From positions 3,038,001-3,102,000 of the forward strand of contig JAUTDP010000001.1 of NCBI GenBank assembly GCA_033439795.1: a DNA stretch of 64,000 bases. The letters are read 5' to 3'. This document shows positions 1 through 13,559 of this stretch, piece by piece (position 1 is the first letter of the stretch; the number at the start of each line of letters is the position of its first letter). This stretch comes from Sordaria brevicollis (taxonomy: Eukaryota > Ascomycota > Sordariomycetes > Sordariales > Sordariaceae). The notes beneath the pieces were generated by a model. The model was not told the DNA's origin, ran no database searches, and was given only the letters and a program-made list of their open reading frames with translations. The position numbers and the translations under genes were made by a program.

Positions 1-769
1 TATCCTATATCCTAAATATAATTTATAAATATAATATATTAGGATAATATTGGAATATATTTAATATCGAAGATTATATTACTAAATTTTCGAAATTTAT
101 TAGTAAGCGGGAGTTAATTATTTACGCTAAATTTATTAAACAAAACGAAATTATCAATTATAACGATTTCTCTTCCCCTATAATTATTAATATTAATTAT
201 TAATATTTATCGTTCCTTTATACGCTTCCTTTTCGCTTGAGGAGTTAACGGCAATAATTATTTCTTTTTAATAGGAAATATTAGAATATTATTACGATCT
301 CCTTTTAATTATATATTAATAATTATTAAAGAAATATTATTAATAAGATTATTATTGGGTAAGGTAATTCTAATTTTGGGGAGGGATTGGATAATAGGTT
401 TTTATTTAAGAGGACGGGGAAAATAGGGGAAATTAATAAATTCTTATATTAATTAATATTTAATTATTTTAATAGGGCGATATTTATTTAAATAACCTCT
501 TTAATATATTAAATTTGTAAAGAATTTAAATTAGGGATTAAAATCTTCTTCTCCGCTTTTCCTTTTTACAATTGTATAAATTAGTTATTTCTAAATTCTC
601 GGAAATAAATTCTTTCTTATTTACTACGCTAAAAGGATATTATATATTATTTTTATTTATTGCCGAATTATAATATTTTTAAATTATTTTATATTAGGGA
701 TCTAATTATATTCTTATTAATACCTATTTTATTCCTAAAGTTCAATTATTATAAATCTTTAAAGTAATT

Positions 770-1660
770 TATTAATAGGCTTATTTCGACGCTTTATTTC
801 GATAAAGAAAATTCGGGCTACTTTTAAGATTTAAAGGTTATAAATTCAAATTCTTTATTATATTAGGAATATTATATTAAATCATTTTTAATTATTAAAA
901 ATATTAGGGATTCGATCTCTTATCGGTATTAGAAAAATATAATTCTTAATTACGAATACTTTATAAACTTTTATAATTTTCCATTCGTATTATTAATTAT
1001 AAAAATCATTATAGAGAAATTAAAACGTTTTTCCCTAATTAAAAATTATAAAAATAAAATAATTATTAATTATAATAAGGAAGTATTAATATTGGATTAA
1101 TTTTAAATTATTTCGAATATTAATATTTTTAATATAAAGTTTACTATATTTAATAATAGTAGTTAAATTGATTAAAATATAAATCTAATCGCTATATTTT
1201 CGTAATATTTAATATAAATTAATATAGATTATTTCTCCTTCCTATTAATTCCTAATATTCGCTAAGTATTATATATTAATTAATTTTAATATTATTATAT
1301 TTTAGAATATAATCGGGGTTAATTATTTATTAGGCTATTTTAAGACGAGAGGAATAATTATATAGCGGAATATAATTTTAACTATTTATTTATCGTTATT
1401 AGGCTCTCTAATAATTAAATAGGTCGGATTTTCGTCGGGGATAATATTTTATTACCGGTTAATTTTAAAGTATTTTTAATCTTAAAGCTTATTATAATAA
1501 ATTAAATTATTTCCAATACGAAGGGGATAAATTTCTCTAATAATTATATTACCGAATTAGGGCTAAATTTTATTCTCTTAATTCTAACGCCGAATAATTT
1601 TAAAAATTATAAAAAAACAATTATTCGGTATTCCTATAATAAAGATCGAGGGTAAATTAT
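770..1660 (+). pseudogene. RIP-mutated coding relic, unknown family
   Basis: One plus-strand frame stays readable for several hundred bases if in-frame TAA/TAG codons are treated as mutated glutamine codons. The amino-acid text is not low complexity and contains stretches such as YFDKENSGYF and ITELGLNF. This suggests an old coding region, perhaps of a transposon. I do not recognise the family. The limits are where the frame stops being readable, not a real start or stop. Confidence 0.35.
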
Positions 1661-3712
1661 TATAATTAAAATTAAAAGAATTTATATTAATTAATATTTT
1701 AATTAATAATAAAATTCTAAGGGATAAAAGGCTTAATATAGAAAGGCTTTTAATAAATAGTAGTAATATAGATTTATAAAAGGGTTTATTAATATATAAA
1801 AGGAAGAAAAAGAAGGAAAAAAAAGGCTATAAATAAAAAGTTTTTATACCCGTTTCGTAAATTATTTATAAGGTCGAAAAATTATAAATTCTTCCCTTTC
1901 TTTTAATTTCCTTTTATAAATTACTTATAATACTCTAAATTCATTCCTTTTAATTTCTATTCATCTTATTTATATTTAAAATTTTAAATGGTAAAATAGA
2001 TAAACTTTATTTAACTTCCTTTAATATAATTTTTTAACCTTTCGGTATAATCGAAAATCTTAATCCGTAATCGAATTTTAGGATTAAAATACTTTTCTTA
2101 TTATTTTAAAAAAAAAAATACTTTAAAACGGCGTTTATAACCCTTTTCGTAATTAATTAAAATTCTAAAACTTTATGAAATTACTTTAAATAAACGGATA
2201 TTATTTTTCTTATTTAGTTTAAAGGTTTTTTATAATCGTAGGGTATATAATATAAATAATTTTAAAAAGATAATTTTTATCGGCTTTTTCCTTCGAAAAT
2301 TATTTACTAAAAAAATATAAAAAAGGTACGTTTCTATTTACAATTATTCTTCGTTTTTCTTTTTAATAACTTTTTCCTTTTAAATACTATAAAGTATTAA
2401 TAATAATAATAAAAATAAAATTATTAAGCAAAAATTCTTTGTAATAAATTAATATAATATTTTCTTCTAATTTTAACGTCGGTTTCCTTCCTTCTACGAA
2501 TAACCCTTTATTTCGCCTCCTCTAGAAGGAAATCCTTATTAAAAAACCTATTATATTTAATTAATTTAATTTAAATATTAATACTTTTATTTTATTCATT
2601 AAAAAATATATTACTATTATTAATTGCGATTTTCTTCGATTATATTTTAGCTTTAATACTTCGGAAATAATACGTTAAATTAATTTTTATTTTAATAGTA
2701 AAAAGTAAATCCTTTCTAAAGTTTATATTAACTTTCTATATCGACTTTTATTTCCTCTTAATACCCTTTAAAATACTATTTAGGATAGTTATTTTCGGCT
2801 ATTTAATATTATTATAAATATTTATCCAATCGATAAACCTATTATTATTAATTAATTATATATAAAATAGCGTATTAATAATAACGAATTATTAGTAATT
2901 ATAATTACATTTTTTAATTTATTTACTATATATCGATTAATTATAGAATAGATATTCAATTCGCTTCGCAATTTATTTAATCGTTATATTCTTATTGAAA
3001 AAAAAGGAATTTAGCCGTAAAATTACTACCTTATTTATATAAAAATAAAAAAAGAGCGAATTTTTAAATTAATAATTTAAATATTTAGTAACGAATAAAT
3101 ATTCTTTTATTCTCTACTAATATTCTTTTACTAATTATTATTTTTTCTTCAAAGAATAGGATTATTTATTTATATTATATTAATTAATTCCGAAAAACGT
3201 ATATATCGGTATATATTATTAATTAATAATAAGAATATATTCTTATTTAAATTCTTTTCGTCGGTTATAAGTCTTTGGGTAGGGATATTAAGGGGGGGAT
3301 TTATAATAATTATACTTAGTATAATAAAACGGCTTTAAATTATTTAATATTTATTAAATTTTTAAGCAGTTTCAAATTTACTAAGAAATACCCAATCGAA
3401 AATTTTAATTTCGAATTTATTAAAATTTTAAAGTCTAATTAAATTAAATATTTTACTTAGAGCCGTAATATTAATCGCGCCCGCTTAATATTAATTAATA
3501 ATATTCCTCCTTACTATTAAATTATTAATAAAAAACCCGTCCTTATTAATTATAAATAGTAATTAGAATATATACGCTAGGAATCCGAAACCTTAGGGTT
3601 AAAAGGAAAAAGTATTATAATTTGCGGTAATCGCGATATATCTAAACGGTTATTAATAATAATAGAAATTAACGATAAAGATAAGGAAATAATCGATACT
3701 AATAATAACGAT

Positions 3713-3952
3713 TTGAACTCTTTTAGCGAGGAATCTATTACCGGCGAAAATAATAATAGCGAAAACGAGGGTAATAATAAAAAAGATGAAGAAAATAACG
3801 AAGATAACGAAAATAATAAAAATAACGAAGATAACGAGGATAATAACGGGGATAATAACGAAAATAACGAAAACGATAACGGGGATAATAACGAAGATAA
3901 CGAAGACGATAAAGAAGAGGATAATAAAGATAATAAGGAAGATTCTAATTAG
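3713..3952 (+). repeat. Low-complexity GAA/AAT/GAT tract (D/E/N-rich if translated)
   Basis: A run of GAT, AAT, AAC, GAA and GAG codons gives a 79-residue open frame made almost only of Asn, Asp and Glu. Another frame is open across the same bases, as expected from short-period repeats. It may be the acidic tail of a dead transposon protein. Nothing supports a living gene: no conserved domain, no start context, and RIP-type DNA on both sides. Confidence 0.5.
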
Positions 3953-4599
3953 GAGCGTAAAGTTTTAATTAATTTTAAAGGTTTTTTTAATAATAAATAA
4001 AGGTTTTATTAAAAATTATTATTAATACTTATAATATAAAAAAATAAATCTATATTTTGCGGTTTTTTTAAAACTTCCCGTATTCTTATTTATATAGGTA
4101 TTAATTTCCGAAAAAAAATCGCGAAAAATTTAATTAAATAAAAGGGGTTAATAGAGTTTTTAGGGGTATAAATAAAAGGAATAAAGAAGATAAATATAAA
4201 ACATAAAATTCTATATATTATATATACTTCCCTTCGAAATTAATAAAAGTTCCTACGAATTAATTTCGTATAAAAATAAAATAATAATAAATAATAATGA
4301 AAAATAACGAAGTAAATATTAAAGAATATATTTATCCTAATTTTAGAAATTAATTTAAATTTAAATTTAAGCGTAATATTAATTTCGTCTTCAATTCGGG
4401 TTTTAATTCCGATTTTAATTCAATTTCGTCTTTATTAAAATAATACTAAGGGCTTTTGGGTTTAATAAATTCTAATTTAATAATAAATTCCTAATTTTAT
4501 TCGTATTCTCTTTTAATATTTTAATAGGTTTAAATCAACTTTACTTCTAATTTTCGTATTTATTTCTATATAAAGAATAAATATTCATTAATTTAAACT

Positions 4600-7500
4600 T
4601 CTTTAAGGATTTATAAACCGTTAATAATATTAAAATTATCGAATTCTTCGTATTCTTTATTAAAATTAAAGAATATACCGTTTCGGCGAATAAATTTCTT
4701 AATATTTTTAAAAGAAATTAGCTTTTTAAAACGAATTCCGTTTAATTAAACGTAATAATAAATATTTCTATTAATAATATTAACGACTTTATAAGGACTT
4801 TTCTATTTATAATTTAACTTTTTAATAATATTTATATCGATTCCCCGAATACTATTATAAATAAAAATAAAATTTCTAATATTAATAATAACGTTTTTCG
4901 GTCTTATTTTATAAAAATTAACGGAATTTCTTCGCGCGGCAACTTTTTTCCTAATATTAGTAACCTTCTTGGCCGCCTATTAAAAGTAATATTTAATATT
5001 ATAATATATTTAAACGACGGCGGCGATTAATTTATTTATTATATATTTCTCTAAATATTTTTCTTATTCGATTAATTTTTAAAATAAATAATCGAACTTA
5101 ATAAGTATAATAGGATTGTAATTATAAGTTAATTAAAAGGGAATAAATCCGTAATTATTATAAATAATAATATAATTAGTAAAAAGGATATAAAGGAGTA
5201 AATCTTTCTATCACTTACTAATTCCTTTTATTAATTTAATTAATATTATAATAATTACCGAATACCTTTATTCGTGAATTCTATTAATTTAATAATTATA
5301 AAGCGCTATTTATATTAATAGAATTTAGAAGTTATTAAATACTTTAGTAAATTCTTTTTAAAATTCGGAATTATTATTAATAAAAATATTAAAAGGATAT
5401 CCTTAATATAAAAATACTTCCTAAAGGAAAATAATAATATATTTCGACGTTAATATTAAAAGAATTTTTATTTTTACGTAATTTATTAAATTATCCCTAA
5501 TTTTAATTAATATTTATTATTTTCTTTTTCCGCCCAATAAATATTAAACGTTTAAAATCTACCGGCTAAAAAGTTAAAGAATTAGAAATAATTATTTATA
5601 TTTATTTTTATAACGTTTAAGAACGTATATTTAATAAATAATATAATTATAAATTAAATCTTCGATTTAAATATATATTTTATATTAATAATAATATTCA
5701 ATAATCAGTTTATAAATTCCTTCCCTTCTTCGATAACCGGCTTTATTATAATAATATTATATAATTAATTCTTATTACGTCTTATCGTCAATTAAAAAAC
5801 GAAGGTAAATACGCTTATAAATTATTCGTAATTAAAGTTTTCGATAATAAACGAAATATTTAAGGGCGTTTTTTTTAAAAGTTTATTATATAGTAAATAT
5901 TTTATTATATTATATAGGAACGTAGAGCGAGAATAAATAACGAATTATATTTTCCGAATAATTAAAATATTCGTTAAATAAAATTTATTCCCTTTCTATA
6001 TATTTTTTAATAAAAAAATAATAAATCTAAACGTTAATAAAATCGTTAATATCTTCCTTAAAGCGTTTCTTTTTTAAATTACTTTTTCTAAAGGGTTTCT
6101 ATAAAAGGTTATTAATTATAATATTTTTAATTCTAAAGATATACTTTATATTAAAATCGAAATATTTTATTTAAATAATTTATTATATAAAAAAAGTATT
6201 AAGAATATCGTTTACTACGCTATTAAATTAATAAATAAGGATTTAAATATTTATTTTAATAATAAAATGCGTACCGAAAAGTTAACGTCTTAATTGTTTA
6301 AAAATATAGAGTAAATTATAAAATTCTCGTTTAATAATATTATAACGAATTTCGGCCGGTAATTAAATACTATTTTTAAATTTATAAAGATATCGCTTCT
6401 TATCGAAGCTAAATTATTTAATAACCGCTCCCTATTTTTTAATATAAATATCAATAACGAAATAAATAATTATTTTACTATTATTATAAACGAAGGTTAT
6501 AAAAATTAGAATAATAATAATTTTATATTAAAAATATTCTATAATAAATTATTAATTTTCTATTTATATTAATTTAATTCCTTTTTTTATAATAGTATAC
6601 AATGGGATAGTAATAATTCTAAAATCTTTAATCCAAATCCGGTAATAATTAACGATGCCTAAAAAAATTCGAAATTCTTTAAATTCTTTTCCTCGGGGTT
6701 TAACTTTTCTAATAATATAATAAATCTATTTACAAATCTTTCTAATTTTAGCTTTATTTAAAGATTTACCTTTAAAATTATAAATATAACCGATTAAAAT
6801 TACTTCTTATTTATATTATTAGGATTTAATTACAGTAATTATTCCGCTAGTAAATTTAACGTTTAATAATACTTTATCGATATTAATAAAATATTTATAA
6901 ATAAAACGTCGAACTCCTTTATTATTAATTAATTCGTCGTTATACCGGCTTTTTAAACCTTTAATATAAATATCGTTAAAATAAAATTAATATACTTTAA
7001 AGATTAAATTGTAAAGGATCTTAATTATTGCCCTTATAAATTAAACGATTAAATTAATTCTTCCCTAAAATAACGTTATTATATAGAATAGATTAAAAAG
7101 TATTAAAAAAATTATTAAATCCCGACTTTCTTTATTAAATTAAACTTTATTATATTTTAAGAATAAATTTAATAAAGAAAGAATTTCGTACCTAATAAAA
7201 TCTTCGCTAAAAAGTTTATATCTTAGGGGTATATTAATATTACGGATAATTATTTTATTAATTTTCTAAGCGTTATTAATTAACTAGAATTTTCTATCCT
7301 TCTTTTAAATAAAAAATTAATTATTCCGATGAAAAGTATAATTTTCTTCTAAAATTCTACGCTAAATATATTCTTTAAATAAATTATAAATTTTTTTATA
7401 TAAAGCTTATAAAATAGGAATTACTTTCGTTTACTAAATTAAATAAATAACCGTTTTAATCTTTTATTTTTCTATTATATTTTTATAAATAAAATTATAT

Positions 7501-10500
7501 TTAGAAAATTCCTAAGCAAAAGCCTTTTTACAATTAAAGAATATATAAGTAAAAAGTTCGATTTTAATTTCGTTAAATAATTCGTTCTTCTCTAAAATCT
7601 ATTAAAATCTTTTAAACGTTAATTAGGAACTTTTAATTAATTCCGTAAATCGTAGAATAATATATTTATCCTATTTAAATAGAAAATTATTTAATTATTC
7701 TTAAATTTTATACCGGATTTCTTCGAATTTCCGTTTTTTCTAATTAAAGTTATTACCGGGTTTAGAATTATCCGAAGGTGTATTATCGATTAATTTTATC
7801 TTTTAAATAATTCTTTTATATAAAGTATTAATTTAAATAAACGGAAAAGAACTTCGTAACGATATAAAAGAAAATAAATTAGCGAAAGATGGAATATCTT
7901 TTATTTTTTTTAAATTTTAGGACCTTTTTCCTTTAATCCTTAGTATTCTTAATTATTAATCTTCGTAATTCCCGAAAAAAACTTCTCCGGATCTTTTTCC
8001 TTATTTAATTTTATATTACTCTACCTTTTAATTATTATTTTATTAGTAATTAATTCTTTAAAGGATTATTTATATTCTTCCTTTAATATTTTAAATAAAT
8101 TTCTTTAATTAATCGAAAGTAATCGGATAATACTTCTTTATTATACCTTTTACTATATAATAAAGCGATAATAATATCCGTAGCTTCCTTTCTTAAAGAA
8201 AAATAATTTTTATTATCCTTATTAATTTTAATACTTTTTATAAATTTCTTATTATTTTCTTTTAAATTTATTTTAATAAATTTATAAAGCGATTTATTCA
8301 TTGGAGTAAATTCCTAAGTATTATTTATAATAATAGGGTAAATAATTATAATAAAGGAATTAAACCCGCTACCCGAAGGCGTATATTTATTCTTTAATAG
8401 CAAAAAAAATTTTAATTTTTATTCCTCTTATAATAAAGTAAATACGAGCGGTTCCGACGTTAATATAATCTATTATAATGTTAATATTTCTAATAAATAG
8501 AAAATTAAATAGGATTTTGTAACGAAGGAGCTAATTCCGAATAATTATAAAATATACTTTCCGACTTTTCTTAAATAGGAAAATATCCTCTATTATTTTA
8601 CCTTTAAATTATACCTTTCTACTATTAAAATTAATATTAATAATCGTATAATTTATATTATTAAAATTAAATTTATCGATTAAATTAATAAATATAATAT
8701 TAATTTCCGTATTATTATTTAAAAGAGTTATAACCTTCTCGCTACTTTTAAATTTAATATTAATTATTAGTGTAAAAAGGTTCTATATACGCGTAACCTC
8801 TTTATTAAATAATAATTTTTCGCTATAGAATATAATTGAAAATCCTCTTTATAAATTCGAATTAATTTATCTTTAAATACTATTTTAAAATTTACGATTT
8901 AATAATAAAATTAATGTATTTACGCGGCGAGGATATCGCTAAACTTCTTTTTCTAATCTTTATATAAAAGCTTTTTAAATATTATAATAAAGGTATTAAT
9001 TTATGAATTATACGGGTAGAATTAATTAATTTCTAAATTATTATCCTTAATAATATTATTATTATATATTAATTAAAGGGTTTCCTTAAGGGCCTTTTAA
9101 TAGTATTTAAAGTTAATTAATTCTTTAAATAATTAATTAGACTTAAGAATAACCGTAATTATATCTTCGAAAATAATTTATAATTTAATATTTATAATTT
9201 TATTAATAAGTAAATAACTTTCTTTAATTTAAATAATTTTATAATTTATATAATCCTCAAAATTATTAAAATTTTTAAATTTAAAAACGGATTTATTAAT
9301 TAGAAATTTCTAAATCTTAATTGGAAATTCGTCTATAAATTTTAGCGATTTAGTAACGGCGGTAAAAATTAATTTTAATTAAGGAGCCGGTTCGGGTATA
9401 ATTTTAATTATTATTATTCGTACGTCTTTTTAATCCGTTATATCCTTTATACGAAGGTTAAAATTTAGCCTTCTTATAAATAATAATTGTAACTTCTCTT
9501 TTCGATTTATATTAAAAAGGGGTTTATAAGGAATTATTAATCTTCTTCGCGTTTAAATAAGCGTAATACTGATTTCCCTCTTTATAATTTACTTTAAAAT
9601 TTAAAATATTAAAAAAGATTTCTAAATAAAAAGAGGAAAAAACGCTAAATATAGATTAATTAAATTATAATTAATTTAGAAAAATAATTCGTTAATTAAA
9701 ATTATATTATTTTAAAAATTAATTCGGCGACGATTCTAAACCTCTCGTTACTTTTACTAATATTCTAATTCCAAAAAATTAAAGTTAGGGGTAAACCCAT
9801 TAGGATAAATTTCAATTTCCTATTCCCGGAATTTATTATATTTAAGGTATTTATTATAGTAAATTATATAAGATTTAAATATATTTTTAAAACGGTTTAT
9901 ATAAAAAGTAATAAAGATTATATTATTCGGAATATATTATATTAACCTAATATTACTTCTTAAATAGAATTATTACTTATAGCCTTATTCCTTATTAACT
10001 TTAACCTAATAAATTTATCCCTTATTTATATAATAATCCTTATTTTTATATTAATATTAAATATAGCTAAATTATTTATACTAATAGTAAATTATATTTT
10101 CTATTAATTAAATTTATTTAATCGATTATATTATTATAATATTAACTTAAAGAATATAATTACTTTTAATGAAATTTCGGAAACGATTTTCAAAATTCTT
10201 AATTTGCTAATTCGCTATTTTAATATAAATAATTTATATATTTTAAAGACTTTTAATTAGGGCATTTATAGTAACGGGTTCTTTAATAATTTCTTATTTA
10301 ACGGTCGTAATCTTCTTCTTATTAAAATCCTTCTTACTACTAAAAATCTTAATTTTAATAATAGTAATTTTCTCTATTACCTTATTATCTTTATCGCTAT
10401 CGCTATTACTAAAAGAATTAAAAGAATTATTAAAATTAGAATTAGAATCGCTATTTTCCCTTCGATAATAAATAATAATCCAATTAGAAAGCTTTATAGA

Positions 10501-10800
10501 AAAATTAATTTACGTTATTTTAAAGAATTTATCTTTATCCTTACTAAAATAAGTAATAAAATTAATACGGTAATAATAAGGTAATTTCTTATAAAAGTAT
10601 TTAATTGCTAACCTTTCGACAACTTTTTAATCAATCTACTTTTACCGAACTAATAATTAATAATATTTAAGAATAATATTATTAACGGTTTTTTTATTAT
10701 TTTTAATATATTTATAATAAAAATCCTAATATTTATTTATATTAGAATTTATTTATCTAAAGTCGTAAATATAATAAATAATATGGAATTTATTATAAAA
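4600..10800 (-). mobile_element. RIP-killed Ty3/Gypsy retrotransposon, minus strand
   Basis: On the minus strand the order is gag (about 10,460-10,180), reverse transcriptase (about 7,330-6,720), RNase H connection (to about 6,450) and integrase tail (about 5,250-5,000), which is the Ty3/Gypsy order. Observed relic text includes VNNAQKINKV and IRNINIPPKI in the RT, VRRFIYKYFINID further on, and FLGIVNYYRIWIKDF after the RT. These match a known fungal Gypsy lineage in pattern. Many in-frame stops come from mutated glutamine and tryptophan codons. I could not find the LTRs, so both outer limits are approximate. Confidence 0.75.
6640..7330 (-). pseudogene. Gypsy reverse transcriptase domain relic
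   Basis: Reading the minus strand from about 7,330 gives KKDRKF followed by VNNAQKINKV-like text, then a segment matching the catalytic palm of fungal Gypsy RTs (SGYNQ and TTFSTPLGL positions recognisable, with stops at former Gln/Trp codons). It continues into RRFIYKYFINIDKVLL and ends with the RT/RNase H linker FLGIVNYYRIWIKDF. The enzyme would have copied element RNA into DNA. It is dead: in-frame stops occur throughout. Confidence 0.75.
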
Positions 10801-12633
10801 CCTTACTTATATAACAGGCTCGTTCTCTTTTTTTATAGAGCGGATAATACCTTTAATAATATTTTAAAATTAGGGTTTATATTATCGGTACTATATATTA
10901 ATCTTTTCTTCGTTATTACGCTATTTAACGAAATTTATTCTATTTTCGAAATTTAGGAAGAATTTAATAATATTCTTATTTCTAAATTTCTTCTTAGGAT
11001 TAAAATCTTTCGAAGAATATATAGAGAACGTCGTAATCGTTTAATTTAAAGCGGGGTTAAAATTCTATTATTAATTCTAATTATTATTATCCTTATTCTC
11101 GGGATAAATTTAGTAGTTAAAAATTTAACCAAAATTTATTATATTTAAGGGGGAAAAGGGTAAAGAATATATAAAAGGTATAAAGGGAAATAAATAAAGA
11201 GGCGAAGAAATAAATACGGAAAAGGGATTAATAAATATAATAAGTAAATTAATTATTAATTAAGAATTATTATAGGTAAAAATTATTAACTTTAATACTA
11301 ATATTAACGAATATCCTATTAATTTATTATTAATAAAGAATACGAAATAGTAAAAAGTATTTAAAGGGAACCTTTTATTAAATAAACGTTAATATAAAAT
11401 ACCGTTATATCCTGAAATAAAATCTAACCTTTTATTAATAGAGGATAAATTATATTTTAATTAATATTAAATAATATAATATATATTAAATTTAATTAAA
11501 TAAATTACTATATATTAATATAAAGGGGTTTAAAACCGTTAAATAAATATATTATATCCTAAAAGTTTTAATAACGCGTATCGAAATAAAGTTTTTAAAA
11601 TTATTAAATAAATATTTTATATATTCGAAGCTTTAACGCTAATTAGTATTCGTTTATATATACCCTTCTATTAAATTTATATAAAATGCTAATTTAATAT
11701 TAAAGTCGAAGCGAAGCTTCTAATTTAATAATAATATTATTTTAATTACCGGCTTCGGAACCAGGAATTTATTATTAAATCTTCGGTTAATCGGTTATCG
11801 TTCGTTTAGTATCGAAAGTTATAAATCTTTTAAATCTATAATTTATTTTTAATTTAATTTCTAAGGACGTTTTTATAACGTATAATAATTAATATTAAAA
11901 AGGCTATAATTATATTTACGTTTATCCTATATATTACTTCATTTCTATAGCGAATTCCGCGGTATATTTAAAATAGTATATTTTTAATTTTATTTTGATA
12001 TTTATTTTCTATTATTCTTTTTTTATAACCGTCGGATTACCAAAATTTTTAATTTTATTATTTTAAAATATTAAGTCCGCTTTAATTAATTTAATTAGAA
12101 ATTTAAAACTCAATTTCGTTTTTATTATTATTTAAAATAAAGAAGAAAAATAACCCTAAATAATTATTACTATTATAATAATTAGGAAAGGAATTATATT
12201 AAAAATTTCTAATAAAATTAAAAGAATAAAGAGAAGAATAGATTTATAGGGGAGAAAAGAATAATTTAATAATAAGAATATTTTTTTCGATTTAATTATA
12301 TCTTTTCTTTTACTTATTATAGAAGTAGGGTTAGGAAATTTCAAAAATTTAATTAAGGAGCTAATTTTCACCAAATTAAAGGAGATTTTTATTTCAAAAA
12401 ATTAAATAAAATTTAATTATTATTTTAATAAAAATTGCTTAACCTTCCTTCTTTTTTTTTAATTACCTTTTTCTCCTTTTATTCCTTTAAAACTTTCCTT
12501 CTTACTATATAAAAGTCCGAAATTTATTCCACAGCTTTCTTTCTTAATTTATTCAATGTACTACTATTATATTTCCTTCAAATTAGCTTATTATAATGCA
12601 TCCTTGTCCTGTACCTTTTTTCTTAGATTATGA

Positions 12634-12650
12634 CCAGGGAAAATCCCTGG
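12634..12650. repeat. Short perfect hairpin
   Basis: Arms CCAGGGA and TCCCTGG separated by AAA. It lies in a small patch (about 12,560-12,740) that still has CpA and TpG and so escaped RIP. Function unknown; it may be chance. Confidence 0.5.
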
Positions 12651-12744
12651 AAGAATTCCTCCAGAATAAAAAACTACGAAAAATTTTCGAAAAAATTCGG
12701 AAAAAATCTGCTGTTTAACCGTGTACACTTATACCAATTTATCC

Positions 12745-13190
12745 GCCCCATTTCAATATATATTAGAGGGAGGGTTATATATAATTAATTGGTTATTTAA
12801 TAGTTTTAGCGAATGTATAATAAATATAGTAGTTTGTATAGAGTAAATTTAGTTTGTGCGGTAAGTAAATAAATATTAGATTTCGTCGATTCTAGTCGAA
12901 ATCTAGTAAATAATAGCCTTTTTGAATATAATGTATTTAAATAATTAATTTGAGGGATTGCTAAATTTAGTAGTTTAGGTATTAAAAAATTTATTATTTA
13001 TTAGTTTTTTCGGTTGTAATTTTATTTTTTGGTTGGTCGATTACGTTAAAGCGTTATAAGTATTTTAGAAGAGTATTATAATTTTATTGCTTTTAAAAGG
13101 TAGACTATTATAATTTTAATAATTTTAGGTGATTTTAGCAATTGTAGTTAAGAATAAGAGGTTTATATACGTATATATATAGTCTTTTTT
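12745..13190. other. Tract with one-strand C loss (asymmetric RIP)
   Basis: C is scarce on the plus strand while G remains common (TTTGTG, TTGGTTGG, AGAGGG and similar are kept). This differs from the rest of the AT-rich DNA, where C and G are lost about equally. That fits C-to-T change on one DNA strand only. The tract ends just left of the 5' LTR. It also holds a 9-bp inverted repeat, TAGATTTCG at 12,877-12,885 and its complement at 12,897-12,905. No gene seen. Confidence 0.6.
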
Positions 13191-13236
13191 CAAATCTTTG
13201 GTCAAATTATTCTAACCAATTAGATTGCGTAGATAG

Positions 13237-13487
13237 TGTTACGGCGCTGGCGGACAGGGTCCCTGTCTGGCGGACCGGCTATCGCTCGGGCGGTCACCCA
13301 AAGGCTAACCACACCAGCGTACGTAATTGCGTACCGCCTTCGTAGGTCGCCCGCGCCCAAGCATAAAACCCTAGCGCGGAGCGCGCCCTTTATTCGTTTT
13401 TTTCTTTTCTTCTTTATTTTATAATTCTATAATAGACTTAAATTTAACGTATTAAACTTATCTCTCGTAACTATATCGTTTATAATA
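13237..13487 (+). repeat. 5' LTR of chromovirus copy 1
   Basis: 251 bp starting TGTTACGGCG. The outer 160 bp are GC-rich and unmutated; the inner end is RIP-mutated. It contains a perfect 7-bp-arm palindrome (GACAGGG/CCCTGTC, 13,253-13,267), two copies of TGGCGGAC (13,248 and 13,268) and a TATA-like CATAAAACCC near 13,362 that probably served the promoter. It pairs with the 3' LTR along its whole length. Confidence 0.93.
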
Positions 13488-13559
13488 ATTATAAAATTAT
13501 TCTTAATATATTAAGGAAGTATTTAAATATCCTAAATTTATTTACCGATTAAAGTAATT

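Larger units (their letters stand above)
1..12560. repeat. RIP-degraded transposon graveyard (left arm)
   Basis: Very AT-rich DNA in which CpA and TpG are nearly absent while TpA is abundant and CpG is often kept. This is the expected footprint of repeat-induced point mutation in ascomycetes. No intact gene of normal size is visible. Parts can be read as mutated transposon coding sequence with many in-frame TAA/TAG codons where CAA/CAG would be expected. Separate entries give a plus-strand relic near 0.8-1.7 kb, a minus-strand Gypsy element at about 4.6-10.5 kb and a low-complexity tract at 3.7 kb. In the rest (roughly 1-770, 1,660-3,700, 3,960-4,600 and 10,800-12,560) I recognise no gene. 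Confidence 0.9.

Noticed and set aside
3713..3968. Two overlapping open frames of 79 and 60 codons
   Set aside because: Both come from short-period GAT/AAT/GAA repeats in RIP DNA; no domain or gene context.
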